Below, piece after piece: positions 9,638-18,054 of a DNA stretch of 47,037 nt (position 1 is its first letter; each line of letters begins with the position of its first letter). Both the position numbers and the translations under genes were made by a program. A model generated the notes under the pieces. That model ran no database searches and was not told the DNA's origin. It saw only the letters and a list, made by a program, of their open reading frames with translations. The stretch lies in NCBI GenBank assembly GCA_013349285.1, contig DUZU01000025.1:1-47037 (forward strand). The letters run 5' to 3'. Origin of the DNA: Deltaproteobacteria bacterium (GTDB lineage Bacteria; Desulfobacterota; Desulfobulbia; Desulfobulbales; Desulfurivibrionaceae).

Positions 9638-11143
9638 TTAGCAAAAAAAGGCAGCGTGGTTTGAGGTGAAAAGCGACGGGTCGCGCTGGATGATCTTGGC
9701 GATTTCCGGTTGCCGTTTAAACTCCTGGTCCAGGAATTTGCGGATCGCCTGGCGGCTCCAGCCGCGGGGGTGGATAAAGTCGGTATAGAGGGAGAGATCT
9801 CCTTCGTAGAAATTATTGGTTCTGATGTTTGGCTCTTCAAGCCCGCAAAGGGGCATGTTGAAGATGGCCAGGTTGAGAAAGGTGATGGCCTGGTGGTGGT
9901 CAACGGCAAAGGCCATGGTGCGGCGGGCTTCAAGGATGGATTCGGGTGGGGTGCCGAACAGCAGATAGACATAGGTGGCGATGCCTGCCTGCTGCAGGGC
10001 GTCAAGAGTCCGGGAGACCAGACCCAACTCGATGCCCTTGTCCATGGCATCCAGCACCTGCTGGTCGCCCGACTCAAGACCGAGCTTGAGCATGACGCAG
10101 CCGGAGCGGCGCAGTGCGTGGCAGAACTCAACATCGGCCAGCAGAGGGCTGACCCTGGCAAAGCCGTACCAGTCAACGCCCGGTGGCGTGTCGACCATGG
10201 CCCGCATCAGGGCCGGACTCACCGCGTTGTCCAGCAGGTGGAGCAGGGCGGGCGTGGTCTGCTGCTTAAGCAGGGCGAGCTGCTCGAGCACTGTCGGCAA
10301 AGGGAGTTGGCGGTATGGGTTGGCCTCCGCCTTTTCCGGGCAGAATGAACAACGGTTCCAGTAGCAGCCGGTGGAGGCGGCATAGGGCAGAATCAGACCC
10401 GGGGCCAGATAATCGTTGAGCGGCAGGCCCGCAAAGTCAGGGGGCATCGGATGATGTACCCCTTTTTTGCCGAGCAGGGCCAGCAGGGGCTCTTCCCCGG
10501 GCCCGGCGATCAGGTGGTCGACGAGTCCGGCAAAGGGGTTGCGCCAGGCCGGGTTGCGCAGCCAGGAGGTGACCAGCCCCCCGCCCAGGACGATGGGCAG
10601 GCCGGGATAGCGTTGTTTGATAAAGCCGACCATGGCAAAGGTGGTCAGGGCCTGGCTCAGATAGTTAAGGGAGATGCCGATCAGGGGCGGCTGTTCTTGT
10701 TCGATGAGTCGGCTGAGCCGCTCGGCAAAATAGGGGTAAAAAATATTCTGTTCCGGCTGGTCGGCGGCCTGGAGCAGATCGCGGCTTTTGAGGGGCGAGA
10801 GGTCGGCATCCTGGTAGTTGGCCAGGGAAAGGGAGAGTTCATGCTGCTTGCCGAGCATCTCGAGAACCCGGTTGACCTCGGCCACTGCCTGTTGGTAGCG
10901 GGCCGGGTTGCGGTAGAGCTCGGGATTTTTCAGGGCGGCGATATTGGCCCGCAGCTTGGCGCAAGCCCGCCGGCTCCAAGTGTCGGTCGCGGGGCATGGC
11001 CGCTCCAGCAGGTAAAAAAGCCCTTCCAGGTTGGCATCAAGCAGGGTGCATTCAAGATCGTGGCCGCGCAGGGCTCCGGCCAGACAGGCGATGCCGGCCG
11101 GTGGCTCACCGGGCTTGGCTAGGGGCGGGTAAATAAGCAGCAT
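9638..11143 (-). CDS. Cobalamin-binding-type radical SAM enzyme of unknown substrate
   Basis: 501 residues. The N-terminus (MLLIYPPLAKPGEPPAGIA) is typical of B12-binding radical SAM proteins, in which a Rossmann-like cobalamin domain precedes the barrel. The [4Fe-4S] motif is STGCYWNRCSFC at about residues 255-266. The cysteine spacing is CX4CX2C, one residue longer than the classic CX3CX2C. Downstream are LKLGLESGDQQVLDAM and LLFGTPPES, common in the SAM barrel. The start has a clear ribosome site (AAGGAAGATCC). It follows the secreted HYR-domain gene but is separated from it by a terminator, so it is likely expressed on its own. The substrate cannot be told from sequence; methylation of an unreactive carbon is one family possibility. 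Confidence 0.85.
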   Translation of the reverse strand: MLLIYPPLAKPGEPPAGIACLAGALRGHDLECTLLDANLEGLFYLLERPCPATDTWSRRACAKLRANIAALKNPELYRNPARYQQAVAEVNRVLEMLGKQHELSLSLANYQDADLSPLKSRDLLQAADQPEQNIFYPYFAERLSRLIEQEQPPLIGISLNYLSQALTTFAMVGFIKQRYPGLPIVLGGGLVTSWLRNPAWRNPFAGLVDHLIAGPGEEPLLALLGKKGVHHPMPPDFAGLPLNDYLAPGLILPYAASTGCYWNRCSFCPEKAEANPYRQLPLPTVLEQLALLKQQTTPALLHLLDNAVSPALMRAMVDTPPGVDWYGFARVSPLLADVEFCHALRRSGCVMLKLGLESGDQQVLDAMDKGIELGLVSRTLDALQQAGIATYVYLLFGTPPESILEARRTMAFAVDHHQAITFLNLAIFNMPLCGLEEPNIRTNNFYEGDLSLYTDFIHPRGWSRQAIRKFLDQEFKRQPEIAKIIQRDPSLFTSNHAAFFC

Positions 11144-11241
11144 CGTGGATCTTCCTTAAAATGGGAGGGCGGGTTAACTTGCTGCCCTACTGATAGCATG
11201 GAGGTTTATTTGGCCGCAAGGGGTTATCCGGCGGGCGGCAT

Positions 11242-11275
11242 AAAAAAGGGGCAGGCTTAATTGCCTGCCCCTTTG
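11242..11275 (-). terminator. Rho-independent terminator after the HYR-domain gene
   Basis: Read on the minus strand, a GC-rich stem (AAAGGGGCAGGC with its complement, 6-base loop) is followed by a run of T. It lies 43 bases beyond the stop of the 11319-14354 gene and before the radical SAM gene. Confidence 0.85.
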
Positions 11276-11318
11276 GAGAAGGGTGGTTATCGCAGGGTAA
11301 TGTCCCCCTGCTTGCGGG

Positions 11319-14300
11319 TTACGGTTTGACCGTGTAGTGGACGCCGCTGTCAACCGGGGTCTGTTTGATGCTCAGGGGCACGCCGACGCTGGTTGAGGCG
11401 GTGCTCACCTTGCCGGCCTGGTCGGTGATCTGGTAGTTGAAGGTATAGACCCGGCCGTCGCCGCCGCCCGAGCGTTCAACCCTTACCTGCACCGTGTTGT
11501 TGTCAATGATCACGATGTCGTTGCGGGTGTTGCCGTCGCCCTTGCTGTTGCCTTTTTTTTCAATCGCATCTTCCGGCTCATCGCTGGTTACCGAAACAAG
11601 TCTGGCATTGCTGCTCAGATCCGCGCCGGATTCGGTTGTTGCGGTGAGGTCGATATGAAGGGTGACATACTTGTGGTTCGGCGGCCAGAGGATTGCGCTA
11701 TCGCTTTTTGCGGTAAATTCCACAATCTTGTCCTCTTTTATTTCTTTTTCTATCGTAACTTCCTGAGTACAGGTGCTGGAGTTGCCGGCGGCATCGGTGG
11801 CACTCCAGGTAACCAGGGTGGTGCCGATCGCAAAGCTCTGCGGGGCGTTGTTGCTGATGGCCGGAGAGGCGTCTCGGTCATCGGAGGCAGAGGGGATGCC
11901 AAGGCTGAAGCTTTCGCCTTCGGTGACAATAATGTCGGCCGGGCATTCAATTTGCGGGGCAGTGGTGTCTGCCGGAAGTACTATCGTAACTTCCTGGGTA
12001 CAGGAGCTGGAGTTGCCGGCGGCATCGGTGGCACTCCAGGTAACCAGGGTGGTGCCGATCGCAAAGCTCTGCGGGGCGTTGTTACTGATAGCCGGCGAGG
12101 CATCGACGTTGTCCGATACTTGAGGGCTGCCCAGGGTGAAATCCGCAGATTCTTCTACCGTGATGTCGGCGGGACAGGAGATGGTCGGGGCAATGGTGTC
12201 CGCCTCAAGTTTTGTCACGGTGTGGGTTTCGCTGGTGATCAGTTCACAGTTGTCGGCCGCCGAGACCACGATCCGGTTATCGCCGTCGATAAGGTCAACC
12301 TCTGCCGTGAAGCGAACCTCATTAAGGTCGTCCGGGTTATTGGTTGAGGCGAATGCCACCACTGCACTGTTGATCTTGATTTCGGTGATCGTGTTGTCAT
12401 CGGTGGCGGTTCCGGTGACGGCGATGGTTGCCGATCTGGTTACGGTGTTGTTGGCCGGGGTCCAGGCGATGGTCGGCGGGCCGTTGTCACGGAAGACCTT
12501 GCGGGTGTCCGAGGTGATCTTGTCAAAGTTGTCGGTGGCGACCACGGTGATGGCGTTGGGGCCGGGATCAAGGCCGACTTCTTTGCTGAAGGCCACTTCA
12601 TCGGGATCTTCCAGGTTGCCGGTGGCACTGAGTTCAACCTCTTCGCCATTGACGGTCACGCTTTTCACTGCATCGCCGTCCGTGGTTTTGCCGCTGACGA
12701 CTATGCGGTCGGCGTCGGTATAAGCCTCAGGCTGGGGCGAAGCGATGTTCAGGGTCGGGCCGCCGATATCCATTTCCCGTTCGCCGCCCTGGATCACGTC
12801 GATCGTAAGATCGCCGAAGGTGGTCAGGGAGCCGCCCACATAGGCTTCCGCCTTCAGATCATAGCTGCCGGGCAGGCCGATAAAGGTAACCCGCCCTTCG
12901 GTGGTTTCCTGGTAGGGGCCGTAGGCCGACACGTAAACCCGGCTGCCTTCGAGGTCGCTGGTTCCCCAACCCTGGAGGCGGGGGTAGCTCAAGATGCCCT
13001 GGTTTTCCACGGTGTAGCGGACGGTAACCGTGCCGGTTTTGTATTCGGCGTTCATGTCGTTTACCACCTCTCCCGCAGTCAGGGTGAGGGGAGGCAGCAA
13101 CTCGGTGTTGTTGTAATCATAGATATAGATATAGCTGTTCAGGTAGCTTTCCGGGTCGGTGTCGTAGAAGGAAAGTTGGATGTAGTAGGGGTTCCAGTTT
13201 CCCTCGGAGACGATCAGGTCGAAGTTGCCGTTCAGCGGGTTCAGCAGGTCGGTGCTGTATCCGAATGCCGTGGCCGTGGCATAATCACCGTAAGCCCCGA
13301 TCCGTGCCTGTCGGACATCCTCGATTTTTTTGGTGCCGGAAAGATAGATATTGCCGTTGATTAAAGCTGACCGGGTGATGATGTCATTGCTAACCGTCTG
13401 GCCGCCGGTAAGTTCCACCTTGTCGGTCAGGGCGAAGCTGCCTTTGGGATGGCGCAGGTAGTCGTCCTGATTGTTGAGGTAGGACCAGGCCTCCAGGTAC
13501 CAGGTGGTCGGACTCAGGTTTGGGAAGGAGTAGTCGCACTCAGTGGCGCTGCAGTTGACGGCGGCATAGACATAGTCGTTAGTGTTTAATGATTTGCGGG
13601 CGCGGACTTTGTGGCTGCCCAGATCATCGACGCCCTCAATATCGATCCGGCCCTTGATCGTTGCCGGCAGGGTTCCGCAGGCAAGGTTCCATTGCGCCTC
13701 AACCACCTCGCCCGGGGTCAGGGCCATGGTTTTTTTGGCAAGTTCCAGGGTTTCCCCGTTGGCCAAGGTAACATTGGTGAAAAGTTCCACATTCGCTCCC
13801 GGCTCAACCGCAAAGGAGAAAGTGGCCTCCGGGCCGTATTGGGTCCGGGAGCCGAGCCAGAGGGTGGTGTCGCGGTAGCCGTAGTACTGGGAGGGATCGG
13901 CGGTGGCATAGGCCTTGCCGCTGCTTACCGTACAGCCTTCTTCCTGGATGATCGAGCCGTTGACGATCGCCGGGTTCATCGTCATATCGCCGGAGGTGGT
14001 CTGGCCGTCGGTTACGGTTACGTTTTGAAGGGGATAATGAAAGTAGTCCTTGTAGTTGTCCGAATAGATATAGCTTCTGAGGGTGTAGTCGAGGCTGCCG
14101 TTTTCCGGGGTGTTTACCGTCAGGGTGTAGGAGGAGTCGCTGGTGTACAGCTCTGCCTTGTAATCGGTGTTTTCCGCCTTCACATACGCCCGTTGGATAT
14201 CAACCTTGTCAAGGCTGATGGCGCCGCTGATATAACCGGGGTTAAGGTAAACATCTTCGGCCATGGTGTTGCTTGCCGTAAAAACCGCGGTAGCACAAAG

Positions 14301-14354
14301 TGCCGAGATGGCAAGCCCGCTCATTCTTTTTTTTCTGGTTGCTTGCTTTTTCAT
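11319..14354 (-). CDS. Large secreted protein with carboxypeptidase-regulatory-like, Ig-like and HYR domains
   Basis: 1011 residues from the ATG at 14354, chosen because GGAGG lies seven bases upstream and a signal peptide follows at once (MKKQATRKKR, hydrophobic core, AMAE-like site TMAED). An upstream in-frame ATG at 14459 would overlap the sigma-54 promoter and lacks a signal peptide. Residues about 25-500 hold several repeats of the form xISGxIxL/VNGSI/IKGRI/INGNI, like carboxypeptidase-regulatory-like folds, rich in Tyr. Two Ig-like modules (about 540-730) and two nearly identical HYR modules (CPADIxV to CTQEVTI, about 745-900) follow. No anchor, LPxTG or PEP-CTERM is visible. Such proteins are exported by Sec and act at the surface or in the matrix; this role is inferred. 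Expression probably depends on the neighbouring activator. Confidence 0.85.
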   Translation of the reverse strand: MKKQATRKKRMSGLAISALCATAVFTASNTMAEDVYLNPGYISGAISLDKVDIQRAYVKAENTDYKAELYTSDSSYTLTVNTPENGSLDYTLRSYIYSDNYKDYFHYPLQNVTVTDGQTTSGDMTMNPAIVNGSIIQEEGCTVSSGKAYATADPSQYYGYRDTTLWLGSRTQYGPEATFSFAVEPGANVELFTNVTLANGETLELAKKTMALTPGEVVEAQWNLACGTLPATIKGRIDIEGVDDLGSHKVRARKSLNTNDYVYAAVNCSATECDYSFPNLSPTTWYLEAWSYLNNQDDYLRHPKGSFALTDKVELTGGQTVSNDIITRSALINGNIYLSGTKKIEDVRQARIGAYGDYATATAFGYSTDLLNPLNGNFDLIVSEGNWNPYYIQLSFYDTDPESYLNSYIYIYDYNNTELLPPLTLTAGEVVNDMNAEYKTGTVTVRYTVENQGILSYPRLQGWGTSDLEGSRVYVSAYGPYQETTEGRVTFIGLPGSYDLKAEAYVGGSLTTFGDLTIDVIQGGEREMDIGGPTLNIASPQPEAYTDADRIVVSGKTTDGDAVKSVTVNGEEVELSATGNLEDPDEVAFSKEVGLDPGPNAITVVATDNFDKITSDTRKVFRDNGPPTIAWTPANNTVTRSATIAVTGTATDDNTITEIKINSAVVAFASTNNPDDLNEVRFTAEVDLIDGDNRIVVSAADNCELITSETHTVTKLEADTIAPTISCPADITVEESADFTLGSPQVSDNVDASPAISNNAPQSFAIGTTLVTWSATDAAGNSSSCTQEVTIVLPADTTAPQIECPADIIVTEGESFSLGIPSASDDRDASPAISNNAPQSFAIGTTLVTWSATDAAGNSSTCTQEVTIEKEIKEDKIVEFTAKSDSAILWPPNHKYVTLHIDLTATTESGADLSSNARLVSVTSDEPEDAIEKKGNSKGDGNTRNDIVIIDNNTVQVRVERSGGGDGRVYTFNYQITDQAGKVSTASTSVGVPLSIKQTPVDSGVHYTVKP
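11750..12104 (-). repeat. Two near-identical HYR-domain segments, 231-bp period
   Basis: Segments 11750-11873 and 11981-12104 match at nearly every base. Each encodes the second half of an HYR module (SNNAPQSFAIG through CTQEVTI). The rest of each unit has diverged more, so the match looks like gene conversion or partial duplication. Confidence 0.8.
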
Positions 14355-14442
14355 TTTTGCTCCTCCGTTATTGGGGATCGGTGATTCCGTATTAATTTTT
14401 CTTGATGGGGCACAGTATCCCTGCCGTTTTGCTTCTTGGTTG

Positions 14443-14458
14443 AGCAAATGGTGTGCCA
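14443..14458 (-). promoter_or_regulatory. Sigma-54 (-24/-12) promoter
   Basis: The minus strand reads TGGCAC-ACCAT-TTGCT. This matches the sigma-54 consensus TGGCAC-N5-TTGC exactly, with ten bases between the GG and GC pairs. Transcription would start near 14432, leaving a leader of about 78 bases with a strong ribosome site before the ATG at 14354. Confidence 0.85.
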
Positions 14459-14544
14459 TGGCTGAGTTGTGACGGATTGGCGGGTAGTTGGCGGTGCAAG
14501 GCTATGGAGGGCAGCATGCGGCTCAGGGCAAATAAGCCGTTGGG

Positions 14545-14561
14545 TGTCTGATTATCGGACA
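14545..14561 (-). promoter_or_regulatory. Putative activator site (UAS) 1
   Basis: Imperfect palindrome TGTCTGATTATCGGACA, matching the two sites at 14627 and 14651 (common form TGTCCGAtTATCGGACA). Its centre is about 100 bases upstream of the sigma-54 promoter, a normal distance for enhancer-binding proteins. Confidence 0.65.
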
Positions 14562-14626
14562 GGGGGCATGGAAGAACTTTGTCAGGTCGGGGAGATCTTG
14601 CAACCGGGCCGGGCCGGCTAGCGGAG

Positions 14627-14643
14627 TGTCCGAATATCGGACG
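14627..14643 (-). promoter_or_regulatory. Putative activator site (UAS) 2
   Basis: TGTCCGAATATCGGACG, with perfect six-base arms GTCCGA/TCGGAC around a three-base centre. It is the most symmetrical of the three copies. Confidence 0.7.
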
Positions 14644-14650
14644 GGAAAGC

Positions 14651-14667
14651 TGCCCGATTTCCGGACA
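14651..14667 (-). promoter_or_regulatory. Putative activator site (UAS) 3
   Basis: TGCCCGATTTCCGGACA, a degenerate third copy. Its centre is 24 bases from that of site 2, so two dimers could sit side by side about two helical turns apart. Confidence 0.6.
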
Positions 14668-14692
14668 TGGCGGCGCAGAGCATGGAGCAGGA

Positions 14693-16039
14693 TTATTCGA
14701 TGCCGTATTTCTGGATTTTTTTATAAATGGTGTCGCGGGAAATTCCGAGCAGTTTGGCGGCATGCATTTTGTTACCCTCCGCTTTCTTCAATGCCTCGGC
14801 AATATGCATTTTCTCCATTTCCTGCAGGGACAGGAAGGTGCCCGCCGTTTGGTTGTCAAGGTTGGGATTTTGTTTTTTTAGCTGGCCAAAATCAAGGAGA
14901 TCGTGGGTGATGGTCGCGGTGCGGTTGCGGGCCGCGCAGTTTAACAGCACGTTGTGCAGTTCACGGACATTGCCGGGCCAGCAATGGTCTAAGAGCAGCT
15001 GTTTGGCCGACTCTGATAACCGCTGGGGGGCTAAGTTGTGAGTCTTGGTAAACTGGCTCAAAAAGTATTCGGCCAGCGGCAAAATATCCATGCGCCGCTC
15101 ACGCAGGGGCGGGATTTCAAGTTTGATGCAGGCCAAGCGTTGATAGAGATCCTCGCGGAATGATTTGTTGCGCATCATGGCGTCAAGATTCTGGTTGGTT
15201 GCCGCCACCACCCGCACATTTATGGTTTTTACCCTGGTGTCGCCCAGGCGGCTCAGTTTTTTGTCTTCAAGAAAGCGAAGCAATTTGGGCTGCAGGCTCA
15301 ACGCCATATCGCCGATCTCGTCGAGAAAAATAGTGCCCCGATCGGCCAGCTCAAGTTTTCCGGGTTTATTGGTGGCGTCATGAAAAGCGCCTTTTATCGA
15401 CCCGAACAGCTCACTTTCGAAGATGCCTTCCGGGATTGAGGAACAGTTTAACGGGATAAAGGCGCCGGTCGCTTTTGATAAATGATGGATGGCGTGGGCA
15501 ACCAGCTCCTTGCCGGTGCCTGGTTCGCCCAGAATCAGGACCGGGACATTGACTCTGACAATCTCCTCAATGTCCATGAACAGGTCGAGGATCGCCTGGC
15601 TTTCGGCGATAATGCCCGCCTGTCGGAGCCGTTTTTTCAGGTTTTTGTGGTCGGGCTCGCTTTTTTTGATCGGCTTGATAAAGGTGGTGGAATGGTCTTC
15701 GTCCTGATCTTCAAGCATGGTCTTGGCGGGTTCTGCCTCGGAGGCCGGCGGGTCGCAGACATAGGTGAAATTGTAATGGAGGATCGAAAACCGGCAGCCG
15801 TCCGTCAGCGGAAAGACATCAATTTTTGCATCATTGACCAAGGTGCCGTTGACGCTGCTGTCACGGAGGGTGAAGCCGTTGTTTTCTTTCGTGATAAGGG
15901 CATGTTTTCTTGAGATAAGGGTGTCGTTGTTTTCGTTGAGGACAATATCGTTATCCTGATCGCGGCCAATGGTGATCTTCGCCGTAAAGGGAAAGATCTT
16001 ATAGCGGTGCTGGTTTTTGTCCATTATGAGGTAAGGCAT
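14693..16039 (-). CDS. FHA-domain sigma-54-dependent transcriptional activator
   Basis: 448 residues. The N-terminal FHA domain (about 1-95) shows the family's phospho-threonine-binding residues: IGRDQDNDIVL, SRKHA and SSVNGTLVN. The AAA+ domain (about 145-375) has Walker A GEPGTGKE, Walker B GTIFLDEIGD, VRVVAATN and the arginine-rich C-terminal part (PPLRERRMDI). The C-terminus ends in a Fis-type helix-turn-helix (AAKLLGISRDTIYKKI). The sigma-54-contact loop, normally GAFTGA, reads GAFHDA, an unusual change. It lacks a response-regulator domain, so the input is probably a phosphorylated partner or kinase. It starts 41 bases after the preceding small gene, so it is likely in that operon. Just downstream lie three palindromes and a sigma-54 promoter, its likely target. 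Confidence 0.93.
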   Translation of the reverse strand: MPYLIMDKNQHRYKIFPFTAKITIGRDQDNDIVLNENNDTLISRKHALITKENNGFTLRDSSVNGTLVNDAKIDVFPLTDGCRFSILHYNFTYVCDPPASEAEPAKTMLEDQDEDHSTTFIKPIKKSEPDHKNLKKRLRQAGIIAESQAILDLFMDIEEIVRVNVPVLILGEPGTGKELVAHAIHHLSKATGAFIPLNCSSIPEGIFESELFGSIKGAFHDATNKPGKLELADRGTIFLDEIGDMALSLQPKLLRFLEDKKLSRLGDTRVKTINVRVVAATNQNLDAMMRNKSFREDLYQRLACIKLEIPPLRERRMDILPLAEYFLSQFTKTHNLAPQRLSESAKQLLLDHCWPGNVRELHNVLLNCAARNRTATITHDLLDFGQLKKQNPNLDNQTAGTFLSLQEMEKMHIAEALKKAEGNKMHAAKLLGISRDTIYKKIQKYGIE

Positions 16040-16080
16040 CGGCTAAACCTGGCTATGTGGTTGATGAAAGGCTGGTTCTG

Positions 16081-16395
16081 TTATTCGGCGGTGGGGAACC
16101 TGAGAATCTTGCCGCCTGTTTGGCGGGGCTTTTTCATGGCCAGCAGCGTCTCTCTGAGTTTAAGTCTGCAGGACGGGCAGAGGATTATTTTTATCTCCTG
16201 GTAAACATCATCCATGGCCTCGTGCGGCGGCAAGGCGTTGATTTCTTCGCACGCGGTTTTGATCGCTAGGTCAGGGTCTTGGTAGGGGTCGGCCAGCCTG
16301 CCGTCAAAGCCGGAAATGATTTCGGTCCGGCAGCAGTAAAAAGAGCCGCCCGCAGGTATTTTTTGCTGGCAGTTATGGCAATAGAGATCTTTCAA
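16081..16395 (-). CDS. Small protein with two CxxC pairs, unknown function
   Basis: 104 residues; I do not recognise a family. An N-terminal CHNC pair at about residues 6-9, an adjacent CC further on (FYCCRTE) and a later CPSC pair suggest zinc binding, with an acidic helical segment between. The start is probably TTG, with GGAAG five bases upstream; a nearby ATG is out of frame. It lies between the 164-residue gene and the sigma-54 activator, all on the same strand, so it may be part of that regulatory unit. A zinc-ribbon adaptor is possible but not shown. Confidence 0.65.
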   Translation of the reverse strand: MKDLYCHNCQQKIPAGGSFYCCRTEIISGFDGRLADPYQDPDLAIKTACEEINALPPHEAMDDVYQEIKIILCPSCRLKLRETLLAMKKPRQTGGKILRFPTAE

Positions 16396-16510
16396 ACATT
16401 CTTCCCGGCGATTGATGTTAAGGGATCGTCCTTGGCGGCGGAACCCTCCTGAAAATAATTATAGATCGGATGGCTCTGTTTTGAACAGCAGATAATCAAG
16501 GTTGAGGGAA

Positions 16511-17005
16511 TCAGATCATCTCGGGCGGGCTGCTTTGTTCAAAAGGTTGCGGCGGGATAACCAGGCCGAAGGCTTGCCCGAGTTTACGGACCAGTTGGAT
16601 AAAGTTGTGGGGCAGGGGCAGATCGCGATCGGCGATTAAGATTCCGAGGCCTTGTGCCTTGTCCAGGGTGTCGGTCTCCGGGCAGCCGTCTTGATGGTCG
16701 CAGAGAGCCTGCATTCGCAGGCCGTCGGTGAGGGGAATCCGCAGTTCGCTAAAGTCGGCGGCGATCCGGCCGAGTTCCTCATCGATGCTTCGGCGGTTTT
16801 TTTGGTTGAACGAGGCAAAAGGCTCTTCCGGATTGCGGGTGCCGAACAGCTCGTTGACTACCCCGCCGGTGAGGAGGTTGCAGTAGGTGGCATCCTGCGC
16901 CGGGTAGCGTTTACTGATGCTGTCCTTGAGGTGCTTGAAAAAAATCATCTTTATGATTTCGACCCCTTCGCGCATGATCGGGACGAGCTTGCTTTCAAAT
17001 TCCAT
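16511..17005 (-). CDS. Hypothetical protein downstream of ParA
   Basis: 164 residues, no family recognised. It is soluble, with no signal peptide or membrane segment, and contains four cysteines (YCNLL, LCDHQDGCPE). The middle (SIDEELGRIAADF) looks helical and the C-terminus is proline-rich. It begins 29 bases after the ParA stop, so the two are very likely co-transcribed and may share a task. The ribosome site is weak (GGA about ten bases upstream). Confidence 0.7.
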   Translation of the reverse strand: MEFESKLVPIMREGVEIIKMIFFKHLKDSISKRYPAQDATYCNLLTGGVVNELFGTRNPEEPFASFNQKNRRSIDEELGRIAADFSELRIPLTDGLRMQALCDHQDGCPETDTLDKAQGLGILIADRDLPLPHNFIQLVRKLGQAFGLVIPPQPFEQSSPPEMI

Positions 17006-17034
17006 AATGCATTCCGTTTTGCCGGCTGGTTGTC

Positions 17035-18015
17035 TCAGGTAAAAAGATTGGGCTCACCGGTGACCTTACGGATCAGGTCGCGATAGTCCTGGGCGCCGTT
17101 GGAGCCCGGGGCAAACTCGTAGATGGTCTGGCCGTAGGCCGGTGCTTCCGAAAGTCGGACATTGTAACGGATCGGTGCGCAGACCTTTTCGCCATAAATT
17201 TTTTCAAGTTGTTCCAGAAACTCCGAACCTTTTTTGATTCGCATGTCGCGAAAGGTGGGCAGGATGTATTGGAGTTGCACCTCTTTCCGGTATTTCTGAA
17301 TGGAGGCGATGCTTTTGAGGAATTCGCCAAAGCCCTGAATGGACATGACCTCCAGGGAAACCGGGATCAGCAGTTCGTTGACGTAAAAAAGAACATTGAC
17401 CGTTAACGGATCCCAGCCCGGCGAGGTGTCCACCACCACGTAGTCATAGTCTTTTTCAATGGCGCTGAGGGCCTGGGCCAGGGTCAGTTCGCCGCCGTAG
17501 TCCTTGCGATCGATAAGACGTTTTAGGCCGGCCAGGGATTTGCCGCCGCTCAAAATCCACAGGTTGGGGCGCGCTTCTACTATTGCTTCCTGGGGGGAGA
17601 GTTCTTCGGTGACCAGTTCGGTCAGGCCGCCCTTGGCTTTTACGCCCAGCATGAAGCTTGACTGGCCCTGGGTGTCGGTGTCGACCAGCAGCACTTTTTT
17701 TCCGGCCAGGGCCAGGCCGGCGGCCAGATTGACCGAGGTGGTGGTTTTGCCCACTCCGCCCTTGCTGAGCGATACCCCGATGCGGCGGGTCGTCTTGCTT
17801 GCCGCAGGGGTTGGTGCTGCTGCGCTGGGGGGAGATGGGACCGGGGCGGCGGGCGCGGTTGCCGGCTTTGTTGCCGCAGGGGGTTCTACGGGCTTATTGA
17901 TCTCCAAGGGGAACTGTTGGCCGCAGCCTTGGCAACGCGCCATCTTAACGTTGGGCGGGATGCGTTTTTCATCGATATTATGCTGTTTTTCACAATGGGG
18001 GCAAGTGATAATCAT
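17035..18015 (-). CDS. ParA/MinD-like ATPase with N-terminal zinc ribbon
   Basis: 326 residues from the ATG at 18015, which has GGAG about nine bases upstream; an in-frame TTG at 18042 is less likely. Residues 1-37 form a zinc-ribbon (CPHC...CQGC) of the MJ0042 type. An Ala/Pro-rich linker (about 40-75) follows, then a ParA ATPase: deviant Walker A SKGGVGKTT with the signature lysine, VDTDTQGQSS, and VVVDTSPGWDPLT. The family makes ATP-dependent dimers that position plasmids, chromosomes or protein clusters on the nucleoid. No ParB gene is adjacent; a ribbon-helix-helix protein is immediately upstream instead. The zinc ribbon joined to ParA and the PilZ gene two places upstream argue for positioning of a cell structure rather than plasmid partition. 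That is an inference. Confidence 0.9.
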   Translation of the reverse strand: MIITCPHCEKQHNIDEKRIPPNVKMARCQGCGQQFPLEINKPVEPPAATKPATAPAAPVPSPPSAAAPTPAASKTTRRIGVSLSKGGVGKTTTSVNLAAGLALAGKKVLLVDTDTQGQSSFMLGVKAKGGLTELVTEELSPQEAIVEARPNLWILSGGKSLAGLKRLIDRKDYGGELTLAQALSAIEKDYDYVVVDTSPGWDPLTVNVLFYVNELLIPVSLEVMSIQGFGEFLKSIASIQKYRKEVQLQYILPTFRDMRIKKGSEFLEQLEKIYGEKVCAPIRYNVRLSEAPAYGQTIYEFAPGSNGAQDYRDLIRKVTGEPNLFT

Positions 18016-18054
18016 TGGCTGTTCTCCAGCTCCATACAACAAGGTTTGAGTGGC

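Noticed and set aside
10451..11122. 223-residue plus-strand frame inside the radical SAM gene
   Set aside because: It is antisense to a clear radical SAM sequence, without a family match.
14354..14459. Longer start at 14459 for the HYR-domain protein
   Set aside because: It overlaps the sigma-54 promoter and adds 35 residues before a good signal peptide; the ATG at 14354 has a much better ribosome site.
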